Shown here: positions 1-7,825 of the stretch, in pieces
Position numbering within the stretch: position 1 is the stretch's first letter
Layout of the letters: each line of letters starts with the position of its first letter
Origin: an uncultured Bacteroidales bacterium
GTDB taxonomy: Bacteria > Bacteroidota > Bacteroidia > Bacteroidales > F082
NCBI GenBank assembly: GCA_937877465.1
Contig: CALFIT010000308.1
Coordinates: forward strand, 1-12,531
Direction of reading: 5' to 3'
Length of the DNA stretch: 12,531 bases
Made by a program: the position numbers and the translations under genes
The notes under the pieces: model-generated
Databases searched by the model: none
Told to the model about the DNA's origin: nothing
Seen by the model: only the letters and a program-made list of their open reading frames with translations

Positions 1-3000
1 TCAGCAGTGGGTCGCCATCAAAAGCGACACGCCCAGCACCATCAAGACGGAATTGGTCTCCTCGTCGGAGAGCCAAGTCACCGTCAGTTTGCAAGTCCCT
101 GGCTTCTACGCCTTTGAGGTGAACACCCCTCGCGGCGAAGCCAATATCATCTCCGTTCCCAAGACGGTGTGTACCGCCCAAGCCGGCGAGCCCAACCTGC
201 CCATGATCGCTGTTCCAGCTTTGGTCGGTGACCATCAGCATTACAGCATCCGCCTTGTTGATGCGCAATACACTGACTATCAGATGGAAGTTGCCCCATC
301 GAAAGGCGATTTCTCACGCCAAGTCAACCCCGAAGACGTGCCTTACACCTATGGCACGGCCTATTCGACCGACGCATTTTTCCCTGCACAAAATGTGGGC
401 CTCTATGAGCCTTACATCCTGCGTGACTTCCGTGGGCAAAACATGGTCGTCTATCCCTTTGCCTACAACCCGATTTCGAAAACCTTGCGCGTATACTACA
501 ACATGACCATTGAAATGTTTGCTGACGGGCAGCAAGGCGAAAACATCATCGACCGCCGCTCGTCGACCGTGAAGATGGACCCCGAGTTCATGGCCATCTA
601 CGAGCGTCAGTTCATCAATTTCGGCGAGAGTTTGGGCAAATACACGCCGATGGTCGAAACCGGCGACCTGCTCATCATCTGCCACGACGCTTTCATGAGC
701 GCGATGCAGCCTTTCGTCAACTGGAAGAAACAGATTGGCCGTCCCACGACGATGGTCGGCACCAGCACTGCGGGCACAACAGCCGCAGCCATAAAGAGTT
801 ACATTGAGACGCAATACAACAACAACCCCAACCTCACCCATGTGCTGCTGGTGGGCGACGTGGCCCAAATCCCCGGCAACACCTATTCGGCTGGCAATTA
901 TGGCGGCAAATCCGACAACATGTACGGCCAAGTGGCCGGCAACGACCTCTATAACGACATCATCATTGGCCGTTTCTCCGCCGAAAACGAGGCACACGTC
1001 ACCACGCAGGTCAATAAGGTCATCTATTACGAGAGAGACATCACCGCCAGCGATACATGGCTGACCTTCGGCGACGGTTTGGGCAACAATGATGGTCCCG
1101 GCCACTTTGGAGAATACGACTGGCAACATGTGGAGAACATCCGTCAAGACCTTTTGCAGTATAACTACACCACTGTCTATCAAGACTATCCTGGCGTTTC
1201 GGGCTATTCCTCCTCTTCTGCCATCTTGAGCCAGCACATCAACCAAGGTGTGAGCATCATCAACTACTGCAACCACGGTTCCGAAACCAGCTGGGCTCTC
1301 GATAGCTACAGCAACTCCAATGTCAACGCTTTGACCAACATCAACAAACTGCCCATTATTTGGTCGGTAGCCTGCTTGAACGGCAAATACGACCATAGCC
1401 AACCCTGCTTTGGCGAGACTTGGCTTCGTGCCACAAGCGGCACGGTCAGCAATCCCGACCCCAGCCAACCCACCGGTGCCATCGGCGGCATGTTCTCCTA
1501 CATCTCGCAGCCATGGCAAGAGCCCCAATACGGGCAGGACGAGATGGTGGACGTGCTTGTGGAAAGCTACACCAACAACATCAAGCGCACCTTGGGCGGA
1601 TGCAGCTATGACGGCAACATGAAGATTTTGGACCAATACGGCCAAAACGCCAGTGCCGCGAAGGGCACCTACCTTGCTTGGATCCTCTACGGCGACCCCA
1701 CCTTGACCGTGCGTAACGCCGTGCCGCAAGACATGGGCGTGACCCACGCATCGACGATGAGCACTACGGCTACGAGCTTCACCGTGAACGCCACCAACGG
1801 CAACGGCGCCTTGGCCACCCTGACCCGCAACAACGAGATCATGGGCTCGGCCACCATCACCAACGGCAGCTGCAACATCACCTTCACCGCTCCCGGAACC
1901 ACCGGAACGGCAACCTTGACCGTATTCGGCTACAACAAGATCACCTATGTGGCCACCATCCAGATTGTCAGCGGCGGAACGCAAAACTACACCATCACGG
2001 TGTCGGCCAACCCGACCAACGGCGGCAGCGTCACAGGTGGCGGCACTTATCAGGAAGGCCAGTCGTGTACCGTTTCGGCCTCGGCCAACGCGGGCTTCAA
2101 CTTCACCAACTGGACGGAGAACGGCAACGTAGTCTCCACCAACGCCAACTACACCTTCAACGTGACGGGCAACCGCACCTTGGTGGCCAACTTCGAGGCC
2201 CTGCCGCAAAACTACACCATCACGGTTTCGGCCAACCCGAACAACGCGGGTACGGTGAGCGGTGGCGGCACCTATCAGCAAGGCCAATCGTGTACCGTGA
2301 GGGCCACGGCCAACACAGGCTACGCCTTCACCAACTGGACGGAGAACGGCAACGTGGTCTCGACCAATGCCGCCTATACCTTCACCGTGACGAGCAACCG
2401 TAACTTGGTGGCCAATTTTGCAATACAGCAATTCACCATTACCGTAACTGCTGACCCAAATGATGGAGGAACCGTCACTGGTGGCGGCACGTTCAACTAC
2501 GGCCAAAGCTGCACTTTGACGGCCACGCCTGCCACGGGCTACAACTTCGTGCGTTGGACCAAGAACGGGCAACAGGTTTCGACCAACGCCACCTACACCT
2601 TCAGCGTCACCGAATCGGCGGCATTCGTGGCACAATTCCAGCTGCAAAGCTGCGCCATCTTTTTGTCGGCTTATCCTGTTGAAGGCGGAATTGCCACAGG
2701 AGGAGGCACTTACTTCTACGGAGACAACCTTACCGTGACGGCCACGGCCAACGAAGGCTACAATTTCATCAGTTGGGTTGAAGACGACATTGTGGTTTCG
2801 ACCGAAGCCAACTACAGCTTCACCGTGACGGGCAGCCGTTCCTTGACAGCCATCTTCGAGTTGCAACTGTTTTCGGTCAAGCTCTCGGTCGACCCCACTG
2901 AGGCAGGCACGGCCAACGGCGAAGGCATCTACCAATACGGCGACGAGGTTACGCTGACCGTCGACCGCAACGAGGACTGGGCTTTCCAGTACTGGAGCGA

Positions 3001-3331
3001 AGACGGCGAGGTGGTTTCGGAAGAAATGACCTACACCTTCACCATCACCAGCAACAGGGACTTGGTGGCCCACTTCCTGCACACCGAAGGCATCGGCGAG
3101 AGCGGCGTTTCGGCCAAGGTCTACCCCAACCCCACCCAAGGCGAACTTACCCTTGAGGGCGAAGGCATCCAAAGCGTCCGCATCGTGAACGCCTACGGGC
3201 AGACCGTCTACAACGCCAAGACGGAGGGCGAGCAAGTCCGCATCGACCTCTCACAAATGGCCAAGGGCGTCTACATGATGTACATCGACGCCAACCAAGG
3301 CCAGACCGTGAAGAAGGTCGTGGTGAAATAA
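1..3331 (+). CDS. Gingipain-like C25 cysteine protease with InlB-type repeats and T9SS sorting domain (5' partial)
   Basis: The frame is open to the left edge (first full codon at 2), so signal peptide and start lie outside; the TTG at 53 is not a credible start. The first ~210 residues resemble the gingipain propeptide (APSKG, PYTYG, YILRDFRGQ). The maturation junction aligns at 638-643 as GK|YTPM, where RgpB has R|YTPV. The catalytic domain follows: His codon 1274 in NHGSETSW and Cys codon 1373 in VACLNG, 33 residues apart as in RgpB (His211, Cys244). An Asp (1118) and a Trp in SQPW align with RgpB S1-pocket residues Asp163 and Trp284. Next are the gingipain Ig-like domain (about 1733-1969), five InlB B-type repeats (1985-3076) and a T9SS type A C-terminal domain (about 3113-3328; VYPNP, GVYMMYI, ending KKVVVK). 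Inference: an exported, probably surface-anchored endopeptidase, arginine-type by pocket residues. Family call very sure; specificity uncertain. Confidence 0.95.
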   Translation, partial: QQWVAIKSDTPSTIKTELVSSSESQVTVSLQVPGFYAFEVNTPRGEANIISVPKTVCTAQAGEPNLPMIAVPALVGDHQHYSIRLVDAQYTDYQMEVAPSKGDFSRQVNPEDVPYTYGTAYSTDAFFPAQNVGLYEPYILRDFRGQNMVVYPFAYNPISKTLRVYYNMTIEMFADGQQGENIIDRRSSTVKMDPEFMAIYERQFINFGESLGKYTPMVETGDLLIICHDAFMSAMQPFVNWKKQIGRPTTMVGTSTAGTTAAAIKSYIETQYNNNPNLTHVLLVGDVAQIPGNTYSAGNYGGKSDNMYGQVAGNDLYNDIIIGRFSAENEAHVTTQVNKVIYYERDITASDTWLTFGDGLGNNDGPGHFGEYDWQHVENIRQDLLQYNYTTVYQDYPGVSGYSSSSAILSQHINQGVSIINYCNHGSETSWALDSYSNSNVNALTNINKLPIIWSVACLNGKYDHSQPCFGETWLRATSGTVSNPDPSQPTGAIGGMFSYISQPWQEPQYGQDEMVDVLVESYTNNIKRTLGGCSYDGNMKILDQYGQNASAAKGTYLAWILYGDPTLTVRNAVPQDMGVTHASTMSTTATSFTVNATNGNGALATLTRNNEIMGSATITNGSCNITFTAPGTTGTATLTVFGYNKITYVATIQIVSGGTQNYTITVSANPTNGGSVTGGGTYQEGQSCTVSASANAGFNFTNWTENGNVVSTNANYTFNVTGNRTLVANFEALPQNYTITVSANPNNAGTVSGGGTYQQGQSCTVRATANTGYAFTNWTENGNVVSTNAAYTFTVTSNRNLVANFAIQQFTITVTADPNDGGTVTGGGTFNYGQSCTLTATPATGYNFVRWTKNGQQVSTNATYTFSVTESAAFVAQFQLQSCAIFLSAYPVEGGIATGGGTYFYGDNLTVTATANEGYNFISWVEDDIVVSTEANYSFTVTGSRSLTAIFELQLFSVKLSVDPTEAGTANGEGIYQYGDEVTLTVDRNEDWAFQYWSEDGEVVSEEMTYTFTITSNRDLVAHFLHTEGIGESGVSAKVYPNPTQGELTLEGEGIQSVRIVNAYGQTVYNAKTEGEQVRIDLSQMAKGVYMMYIDANQGQTVKKVVVK
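1985..3076 (+). repeat. Five tandem InlB B-type repeats inside the C25 protease gene
   Basis: Five in-frame repeats of about 70-75 codons start near 1985, 2210, 2432, 2651 and 2870. Each follows the pattern: TITVSANP-like strand, GGxVxGGGTY, GQSCTVxATA, GYxFxxWTENG, VVSTNAxYTFxV, NRxLVAxF. Repeats 1 and 2 are nearly identical in DNA, including a 30-base exact match (2101-2130 against 2326-2355). Repeats 3 to 5 diverge progressively, repeat 5 most. The pattern fits the divergent InlB B-repeat family, usually a stalk or adhesive spacer on surface proteins. The near-identity of the first two suggests recent duplication or gene conversion. Confidence 0.9.
3113..3328 (+). other. T9SS type A C-terminal sorting domain (within C25 protease)
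   Basis: The last ~72 codons encode a compact beta-rich domain with the family hallmarks: VYPNPTQGELTLEG at the start, VRIVNAYGQTVY in the middle, LSQMAKGVYMMYI near the end, and a basic terminus KKVVVK. In known T9SS cargo this domain directs passage through the outer-membrane translocon and is removed by the sortase PorU during surface attachment. It implies that the organism has a type IX system, although none of its machinery is in this window. Confidence 0.93.
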
Positions 3332-3354
3332 GCACCACATAGTGAATTTACTGC

Positions 3355-3393
3355 AAAGTGAGGTGACAAATACTTGCCACCTCACTTTTTTTT
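3355..3393 (+). terminator. Intrinsic terminator after the C25 protease gene
   Basis: An 11-bp perfect stem, AAAGTGAGGTG (3355-3365) pairing with CACCTCACTTT (3378-3388), has a 12-base loop and runs into eight T residues (3386-3393). It lies 23 bp after the TAA stop, where a terminator for the protease transcript is expected. Confidence 0.9.
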
Positions 3394-3403
3394 CCTACTT
3401 TTG
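3373..3403 (+). promoter_or_regulatory. Bacteroidota-type promoter of the MBL-fold gene
   Basis: The -7 box TACTTTTG (3396-3403) matches the TAnnTTTG consensus. A -33-like CTTG (3373-3376) sits 19 bp upstream, a normal spacing. Transcription should begin near 3410, giving a leader of only about 16 bases before the ATG at 3426. The promoter overlaps the 3' arm and T-run of the preceding terminator. Confidence 0.7.
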
Positions 3404-3425
3404 GGGCAAATTTCAAAATCGCGAT

Positions 3426-4835
3426 ATGAAAATCAAATTCATCGGTGCGGCCCGGGAAGTGACGGGCAGCAAGCACCTCATCATCACCGACCACGGCAAG
3501 AAAATCCTGTTGGACTGCGGAATGTTCCAAGGCAAGGGCCTCGAAACCGACGCCGCCAACCGTAACATCATGGTCGACCCGAAGGAAATCGACTACATCA
3601 TCCTCTCCCACGCCCACATCGACCACAGCGGACTCATCCCCTACTTCCACAAGTTGGGCTTCCGTGGGCAGGTGATCTGCACCCCAGCCACCAAGGACCT
3701 GTGCAACATCATGCTCCCCGACACGGGCTTCATCCAAGAGAGCGATATGGAGTGGTTCAACAAGAAACGCCGCAAGCAAGGCCTGCCCTCGCTGCAACCC
3801 ATCTATACCGAGAAAGACGCCCGCGCCTGCATGGACCTCTTTGTCACCGTCAGCTACAACCACTACCTGTATCTCGACAACAACATCAAAGTGAAGTTCA
3901 ACAACACCGGCCACCTGCTTGGCAGCGGCTGCGCCATCCTCGAAATCGACGAAGGCGGCAAGATGACCCGCATCGGCTACACCGGCGACATCGGGCGCGA
4001 GCACAACTACCTGTTGCGGTCGCCCGAACCGTTCCCGCATTGCGACTACATCATCACCGAGGCCACCTACGGCAACCGCCTCCACAGCGACCGCGAGAAC
4101 GCCGAGGAGCAGCTGCTGAAGATCATCTACGACACCTGCGTCGAGAAACGCGGCAAGCTCATCATCCCGTCGTTTGCCGTCAGCCGCACGCAAGAGATTG
4201 TGTATCTGCTCAACAACTTCTACAGCCAAGGCAGGCTACCTGAAAAGATTCCGGTATTCGTCGACAGCCCGTTGGCCGTCAACGCCACCGAGATCTTCCG
4301 CATGTATGTCGACCTCTTCAACGACGACGTCCACGACATGATTGAATACAACCCCGACCCCTTCGGCTTCAACGGACTCACTTTCGTGCGCGACATCAAC
4401 CAGTCGAAGGCCCTCAACGCCACCAAACAGCCTTGCATCATCATCTCCGCTTCGGGCATGATGGAGGCCGGTCGCGTGAAGCACCACATCGCCAACAGCA
4501 TCGAGAACCCCAACAACAGCATCTTGGCTATCGGCTACTGCGCCCCTACCACCTTGGGAGCCAAACTGTTGGAGAAGCCCAAGCCCGACAAGGTCTCCAT
4601 CTTCGGCATGGAGCACGCCGTCAACGCCGACATCTACGAAATCGACGCCTTCAGCGGCCACGGCGACTACAAGGAGCTGCTCCATTACCTGAGCTGCCAA
4701 GACCCCGCCAAGGTGAAGAAGACCTTCCTCGTACACGGCGACCTCGAAGCGCAAGAGTATTACCGCCGCCAACTGCGCAAGGAAGGCTGGGACAACATCG
4801 TGATTCCCGAGGCGGGAGAGACGTTTGAGTTGTAG
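3426..4835 (+). CDS. MBL-fold/beta-CASP metallo-hydrolase, RNA nuclease-like
   Basis: A 469-residue protein of the metallo-beta-lactamase superfamily with beta-CASP and RMMBL segments, the architecture of CPSF73-like and archaeal RNA-processing nucleases. Zinc-ligand motifs: SHAHIDHSG (His62, His64, Asp66, His67), NTGHLLGSG (His163), YTGDIG (Asp188), with beta-CASP motif TEATYG (Glu212). The region ISASGMMEAGRVKHH (about 340-354) is the beta-CASP core, and FSGHGD (His412) and FLVHGD (His437) complete the C-terminal motifs. Every expected metal-site residue appears present, so it should be active. There is no N-terminal KH domain and no signal peptide, so it is probably cytoplasmic. The ATG at 3426 is preferred because the frame extends upstream only through the terminator and promoter, and the protein normally begins at MKIKFIGAAREVTGS. 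It has its own promoter and lies 30 bp before hisS. The physiological RNA substrate cannot be inferred. Confidence 0.93.
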   Translation: MKIKFIGAAREVTGSKHLIITDHGKKILLDCGMFQGKGLETDAANRNIMVDPKEIDYIILSHAHIDHSGLIPYFHKLGFRGQVICTPATKDLCNIMLPDTGFIQESDMEWFNKKRRKQGLPSLQPIYTEKDARACMDLFVTVSYNHYLYLDNNIKVKFNNTGHLLGSGCAILEIDEGGKMTRIGYTGDIGREHNYLLRSPEPFPHCDYIITEATYGNRLHSDRENAEEQLLKIIYDTCVEKRGKLIIPSFAVSRTQEIVYLLNNFYSQGRLPEKIPVFVDSPLAVNATEIFRMYVDLFNDDVHDMIEYNPDPFGFNGLTFVRDINQSKALNATKQPCIIISASGMMEAGRVKHHIANSIENPNNSILAIGYCAPTTLGAKLLEKPKPDKVSIFGMEHAVNADIYEIDAFSGHGDYKELLHYLSCQDPAKVKKTFLVHGDLEAQEYYRRQLRKEGWDNIVIPEAGETFEL

Positions 4836-4842
4836 AATTTCC

Positions 4843-4850
4843 TACCTTTG
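4843..4850 (+). promoter_or_regulatory. Promoter -7 box of hisS-hutH
   Basis: TACCTTTG matches TAnnTTTG exactly and lies in the 30-bp gap between the MBL-fold gene and hisS. A TTTG at 4824-4827 could be the -33 element, but the 15-bp spacing is short, so that part is weak. Transcription would begin near 4857, only about 9 bases before the ATG at 4866, so the mRNA would be nearly leaderless. Confidence 0.65.
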
Positions 4851-4865
4851 CAAAAATTTTCCGAA

Positions 4866-6233
4866 ATGGCACAAAAACCTAATATACCCAAAGGCACACG
4901 CGACTTCCTGCCCGAAGTCATGGTGCGCCGCAACTACATCTTCGACACCATCAAGAGCGTCTTCAAACGCTTTGGTTTCCAACCCATTGAGACCCCTTCG
5001 ATGGAAAACCTCAGCACCCTTTTGGGCAAATACGGCGACGAGGGCGACAAGCTCCTCTTCCGTGTACTCAACTCGGGCGACTTCATGAGCGGCGTGGAGC
5101 AAAACGGCGAGCCGCTCGAATCGCTCAAATTAGCCAGCAAGATCAGCGAGAAAGGCCTGCGCTACGACCTGACCGTGCCCTTTGCACGTTTCGTCACGAT
5201 GTATCGCGACCAAATCGCCTTCCCCTTCAAACGCTACCAAATCCAGCCCGTTTGGCGCGCCGACCGTCCGCAGAAAGGCCGTTACCGCGAGTTCTGCCAA
5301 TGCGACGTCGATATCATCGGGAGCAATTCCTTACTGAACGAGGCCGAATTGGTACAAATCGTCGACGAGGTTTTCAGTGCGTTGAAAATCAACGTGGTGC
5401 TGAAAATCAACAACCGCAAGGTCTTGGCCGGCATCGCTGAATACATCGGCAAGTCGGACGCCTTGGTCGATATCACCATCGCCATCGACAAGTTGGACAA
5501 GATCGGCATTGAGGCCGTCAACGCCGAGCTTGCCGAGAAGGGTTTGGAGGCCGAGGCCATCGCAAAGCTGCAACCCATCCTCTTCATGAAGGGCGACACC
5601 CGCGAGAAGTTGACCCAACTGAAGCCTTTGCTTGACAACGAAGTCGGGCAGAAAGGCATCGAGGAGTTGGAGACCTTGTTCGGCTACATCGACGACATGG
5701 AGCTTGGCATCGACACCGAGCTTGACCTCACCTTGGCGCGAGGCCTCAACTACTACACCGGTGCCATCTTCGAGGTGAAGGCCAAGGACTTCGCCATCGG
5801 CAGCATCTCGGGCGGCGGTCGCTACGACAACCTGACGGGCATTTTCGGCCTGCCCAACGTCAGCGGCGTGGGCATCAGCTTCGGTGCCGACCGCATCTAC
5901 GATGTTTTGGACGGACTCAACCTCTTCCCCGAGACCATGTCGGAAAGCACACAGGTCATCTTCCTCAACTTCGGCAAGGACGAGGAACGCTACTGCCTGA
6001 AATACCTCAACCAAGTGCGCAAACACGGCATCAACGCGGAAATCTACCCCGATGCTGCCAAGATCCAGAAGCAGATGAAATACGCCGACCAACGCCATAT
6101 CCCGATTGTCGTCATCGCTGGCGAACAAGAGGTGGCCGAGCAGAAATTCACCGTGAAGTTCATGAAAGAAGGCACACAAACCGTGGTGGAAGCCAACAAA
6201 TTAGTGGAAACAATCAACAATTCAACAATATGA
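4866..6233 (+). CDS. hisS: Histidine-tRNA ligase
   Basis: A 455-residue class II aminoacyl-tRNA synthetase that activates histidine with ATP and transfers it to tRNA-His in the cytoplasm. The N-terminus KPNIPKGTRDFLP is the family opening. Motif 2 is at residues 129-144 (VWRADRPQKGRYREFC), the histidyl signature ARGLNYYTGAIFEV at 291-304, and motif 3 around SGGGRYDNL and GVGISFGADRIY (315-345). An anticodon-binding domain follows from about residue 362. Length is normal and no key residue is missing. The upstream TTG at 4848 lies inside the promoter -7 box, so the ATG at 4866 is the start. The stop TGA shares ATGA (6230-6233) with the hutH start, so both are expected on one transcript with coupled translation. 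Confidence 0.97.
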   Translation: MAQKPNIPKGTRDFLPEVMVRRNYIFDTIKSVFKRFGFQPIETPSMENLSTLLGKYGDEGDKLLFRVLNSGDFMSGVEQNGEPLESLKLASKISEKGLRYDLTVPFARFVTMYRDQIAFPFKRYQIQPVWRADRPQKGRYREFCQCDVDIIGSNSLLNEAELVQIVDEVFSALKINVVLKINNRKVLAGIAEYIGKSDALVDITIAIDKLDKIGIEAVNAELAEKGLEAEAIAKLQPILFMKGDTREKLTQLKPLLDNEVGQKGIEELETLFGYIDDMELGIDTELDLTLARGLNYYTGAIFEVKAKDFAIGSISGGGRYDNLTGIFGLPNVSGVGISFGADRIYDVLDGLNLFPETMSESTQVIFLNFGKDEERYCLKYLNQVRKHGINAEIYPDAAKIQKQMKYADQRHIPIVVIAGEQEVAEQKFTVKFMKEGTQTVVEANKLVETINNSTI

Positions 6234-7741
6234 ACACCCATTACATTTCATCGAAGGAGCTGACCTTCAAGCAGGTAAACGAAATACTGACCCAGCATTA
6301 CAAGCTCGCCTTGAGCGACGAGGCCGTGCAGCGCATCCAGAAATGCCGCGACTACCTTGACAAGAAGATGGAAAACCAAGACAAGCCCATCTACGGCGTG
6401 ACCACCGGCTTCGGCTCGCTATGCGACCACAGCATCTCGAAAGAAGACCTGAGCACCTTGCAGAAGAACTTGGTCATGTCGCACGCCTGCGGCACGGGCG
6501 AGATGGTGCCGGAGGAAATCATCCGCCTCATGCTATTATTAAAGGTGCAGAGCCTCAGCTACGGCAACAGCGGCGTGCAGGTCGTGACGGTCCAACGCCT
6601 CATCGACTTCTTCAACAACGACGTGCTACCCGTGGTCTACAACCAAGGTTCGCTTGGTGCCAGCGGCGACTTGGCGCCATTGGCCAACCTCATGCTGCCC
6701 TTGCTCGGCTTGGGCGAGGTGCATTATGAGGGCAAAATCGTGCCGGCGCAACAGGTGCTCGACAAGTTCGGTTGGGAGCCTATCACACTGCAATCGAAGG
6801 AAGGCTTGGCTCTGCTCAACGGCACCCAGTTCATGAGCAGCTACGGCACCTACGTCCTGCTCAAGGCCTTCCGTCTCAGCTATTTGGCCGACCTCATCGG
6901 AACGGTTTCGTTGGAAGCCTTCGACGGGCGCATTGAGCCGTTCTTCGACCAAGTACACCAAATCCGCCACCACAACGGACAAATCGTCACCGCGAAGCGT
7001 GTGCGCGAGTTCACGAAGGGTAGCGAACTGATTGTCAGGGAGAAGAAACATGTGCAAGACCCCTACTCGTTCCGCTGTATGCCGCAGGTGCATGGCGCCT
7101 CGAAGGATGCCATCGACTATGTGGCTTCCGTGTTCAGCGAGGAAATCAACGCCGTCACCGACAACCCGACCATCTTCCCCGACGAGGACTTGGTCATCAG
7201 CGCGGGCAACTTCCACGGACAGCCTTTGGCCATCACCTTGGACTTCTTGGCCATCGCCTTGGCGGAGTTGGGTAACATCAGCGAGCGCCGTATCTATCAA
7301 CTGATTAGCGGCAAGCGCGAACTGCCGTCGTTCCTCGTCGCCGAACCTGGCCTCAACAGCGGCTTCATGATTCCGCAATATGCCGCCGCCAGCATCGTCA
7401 GCCAGAGCAAGCAACTCTGCACACCTGCCTCAGTCGACAGCATCGAGTCGTCGCAGGGACAGGAAGACCATGTCAGCATGGGTGCCAACGCCGCGACGAA
7501 AGCCTTGCGCGTGGCCGAGAACTTGGAGCGCGTGCTTGCCATTGAGCTGTTCAACGCGACGCAAGCCTTGGAGTTCAGGAGACCGCTGAAGTCGTCGCCT
7601 TGCATCGAGAAGTTCGTCGCCGAATACCGCAAACGCGTCGAGTTCGTGCGCGTCGATAAAGTGATGTACACCGAAATCGCCAAATCGGTTGATTTTGTGA
7701 AGCATTACCCGTTGGACTTCGACATTTTGAAAAACGAATAA
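6230..7741 (+). CDS. hutH: Histidine ammonia-lyase
   Basis: A 503-residue aromatic amino acid lyase that converts L-histidine to trans-urocanate and ammonia, the first step of histidine degradation. The MIO cofactor forms from Ala144-Ser145-Gly146 in GSLGASGDLAPL. Histidine-type selectivity is supported by the MSH motif at 83-85 (Ser-His as in Pseudomonas HAL, not the HL pair of tyrosine lyases), Arg282 in QDPYSFRCMPQ and Glu412 in QEDHVSMG. Other landmarks are YGVTTGFGSL (55-64) and FHGQPLA (328-334). The length matches bacterial HutH. It overlaps hisS by 4 bp. No urocanase, imidazolonepropionase or formiminotransferase gene follows here, so the rest of the Hut pathway must lie elsewhere or be absent. 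Function is confident; the reason for coupling to hisS is inference. Confidence 0.95.
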   Translation: MNTHYISSKELTFKQVNEILTQHYKLALSDEAVQRIQKCRDYLDKKMENQDKPIYGVTTGFGSLCDHSISKEDLSTLQKNLVMSHACGTGEMVPEEIIRLMLLLKVQSLSYGNSGVQVVTVQRLIDFFNNDVLPVVYNQGSLGASGDLAPLANLMLPLLGLGEVHYEGKIVPAQQVLDKFGWEPITLQSKEGLALLNGTQFMSSYGTYVLLKAFRLSYLADLIGTVSLEAFDGRIEPFFDQVHQIRHHNGQIVTAKRVREFTKGSELIVREKKHVQDPYSFRCMPQVHGASKDAIDYVASVFSEEINAVTDNPTIFPDEDLVISAGNFHGQPLAITLDFLAIALAELGNISERRIYQLISGKRELPSFLVAEPGLNSGFMIPQYAAASIVSQSKQLCTPASVDSIESSQGQEDHVSMGANAATKALRVAENLERVLAIELFNATQALEFRRPLKSSPCIEKFVAEYRKRVEFVRVDKVMYTEIAKSVDFVKHYPLDFDILKNE

Positions 7742-7747
7742 AGCCAC

Positions 7748-7812
7748 AGGAGGCGACGTTTCCAAACGTCGCGCAGCAAGCCAAGCTGCAACGCTTGGAA
7801 GCGTCGCCTCCT
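7748..7812. repeat. 65-bp multi-hairpin palindromic element after hutH
   Basis: The outer arms AGGAGGCGACGTTTCCAA (7748-7765) and TTGGAAGCGTCGCCTCCT (7795-7812) pair over 18 positions with one G-T wobble. Nested inside are local hairpins: a perfect 9-bp stem with a 2-base loop at 7753-7772, a 5-bp stem at 7773-7777/7785-7789, and a 6-bp stem at 7791-7796/7799-7804. The DNA or RNA could therefore form one long hairpin or three short ones. No T-run follows, so it is not a standard terminator. It fills most of the 84-bp gap before the next gene. It may belong to a dispersed palindromic repeat family or act as an mRNA-stability structure, but the window cannot decide. Confidence 0.8.
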
Positions 7813-7825
7813 AACACACAAATAT

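Noticed and set aside
1985..3076. CRISPR-like or mobile repeat array
   Set aside because: The units are in-frame protein repeats of about 70 codons that differ in sequence, with no spacers.
314..3235. A 973-codon open frame on the minus strand opposite the C25 protease gene
   Set aside because: It has no recognisable motif. The plus-strand frame has full protease homology. Strong G/C preference at third codon positions keeps the antisense frame free of stops.
3342..3425. A 28-codon N-terminal extension of the MBL-fold protein
   Set aside because: It would be translated through the terminator hairpin and promoter. The family start MKIKFIGA begins at 3426.
4848..4865. TTG start for hisS at 4848
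   Set aside because: The TTG is the last three bases of the -7 promoter box and would lie upstream of the transcript start. The ATG at 4866 gives the normal HisS N-terminus.
6626..7414. A 262-codon minus-strand frame opposite hutH
   Set aside because: It is an antisense shadow of the well-conserved histidine ammonia-lyase and has no recognisable motif.
7748..7812. Intrinsic terminator of hutH
   Set aside because: The stem is strong but is followed by CTAACACACA with no T-run on the plus strand, and none is evident for the minus strand.
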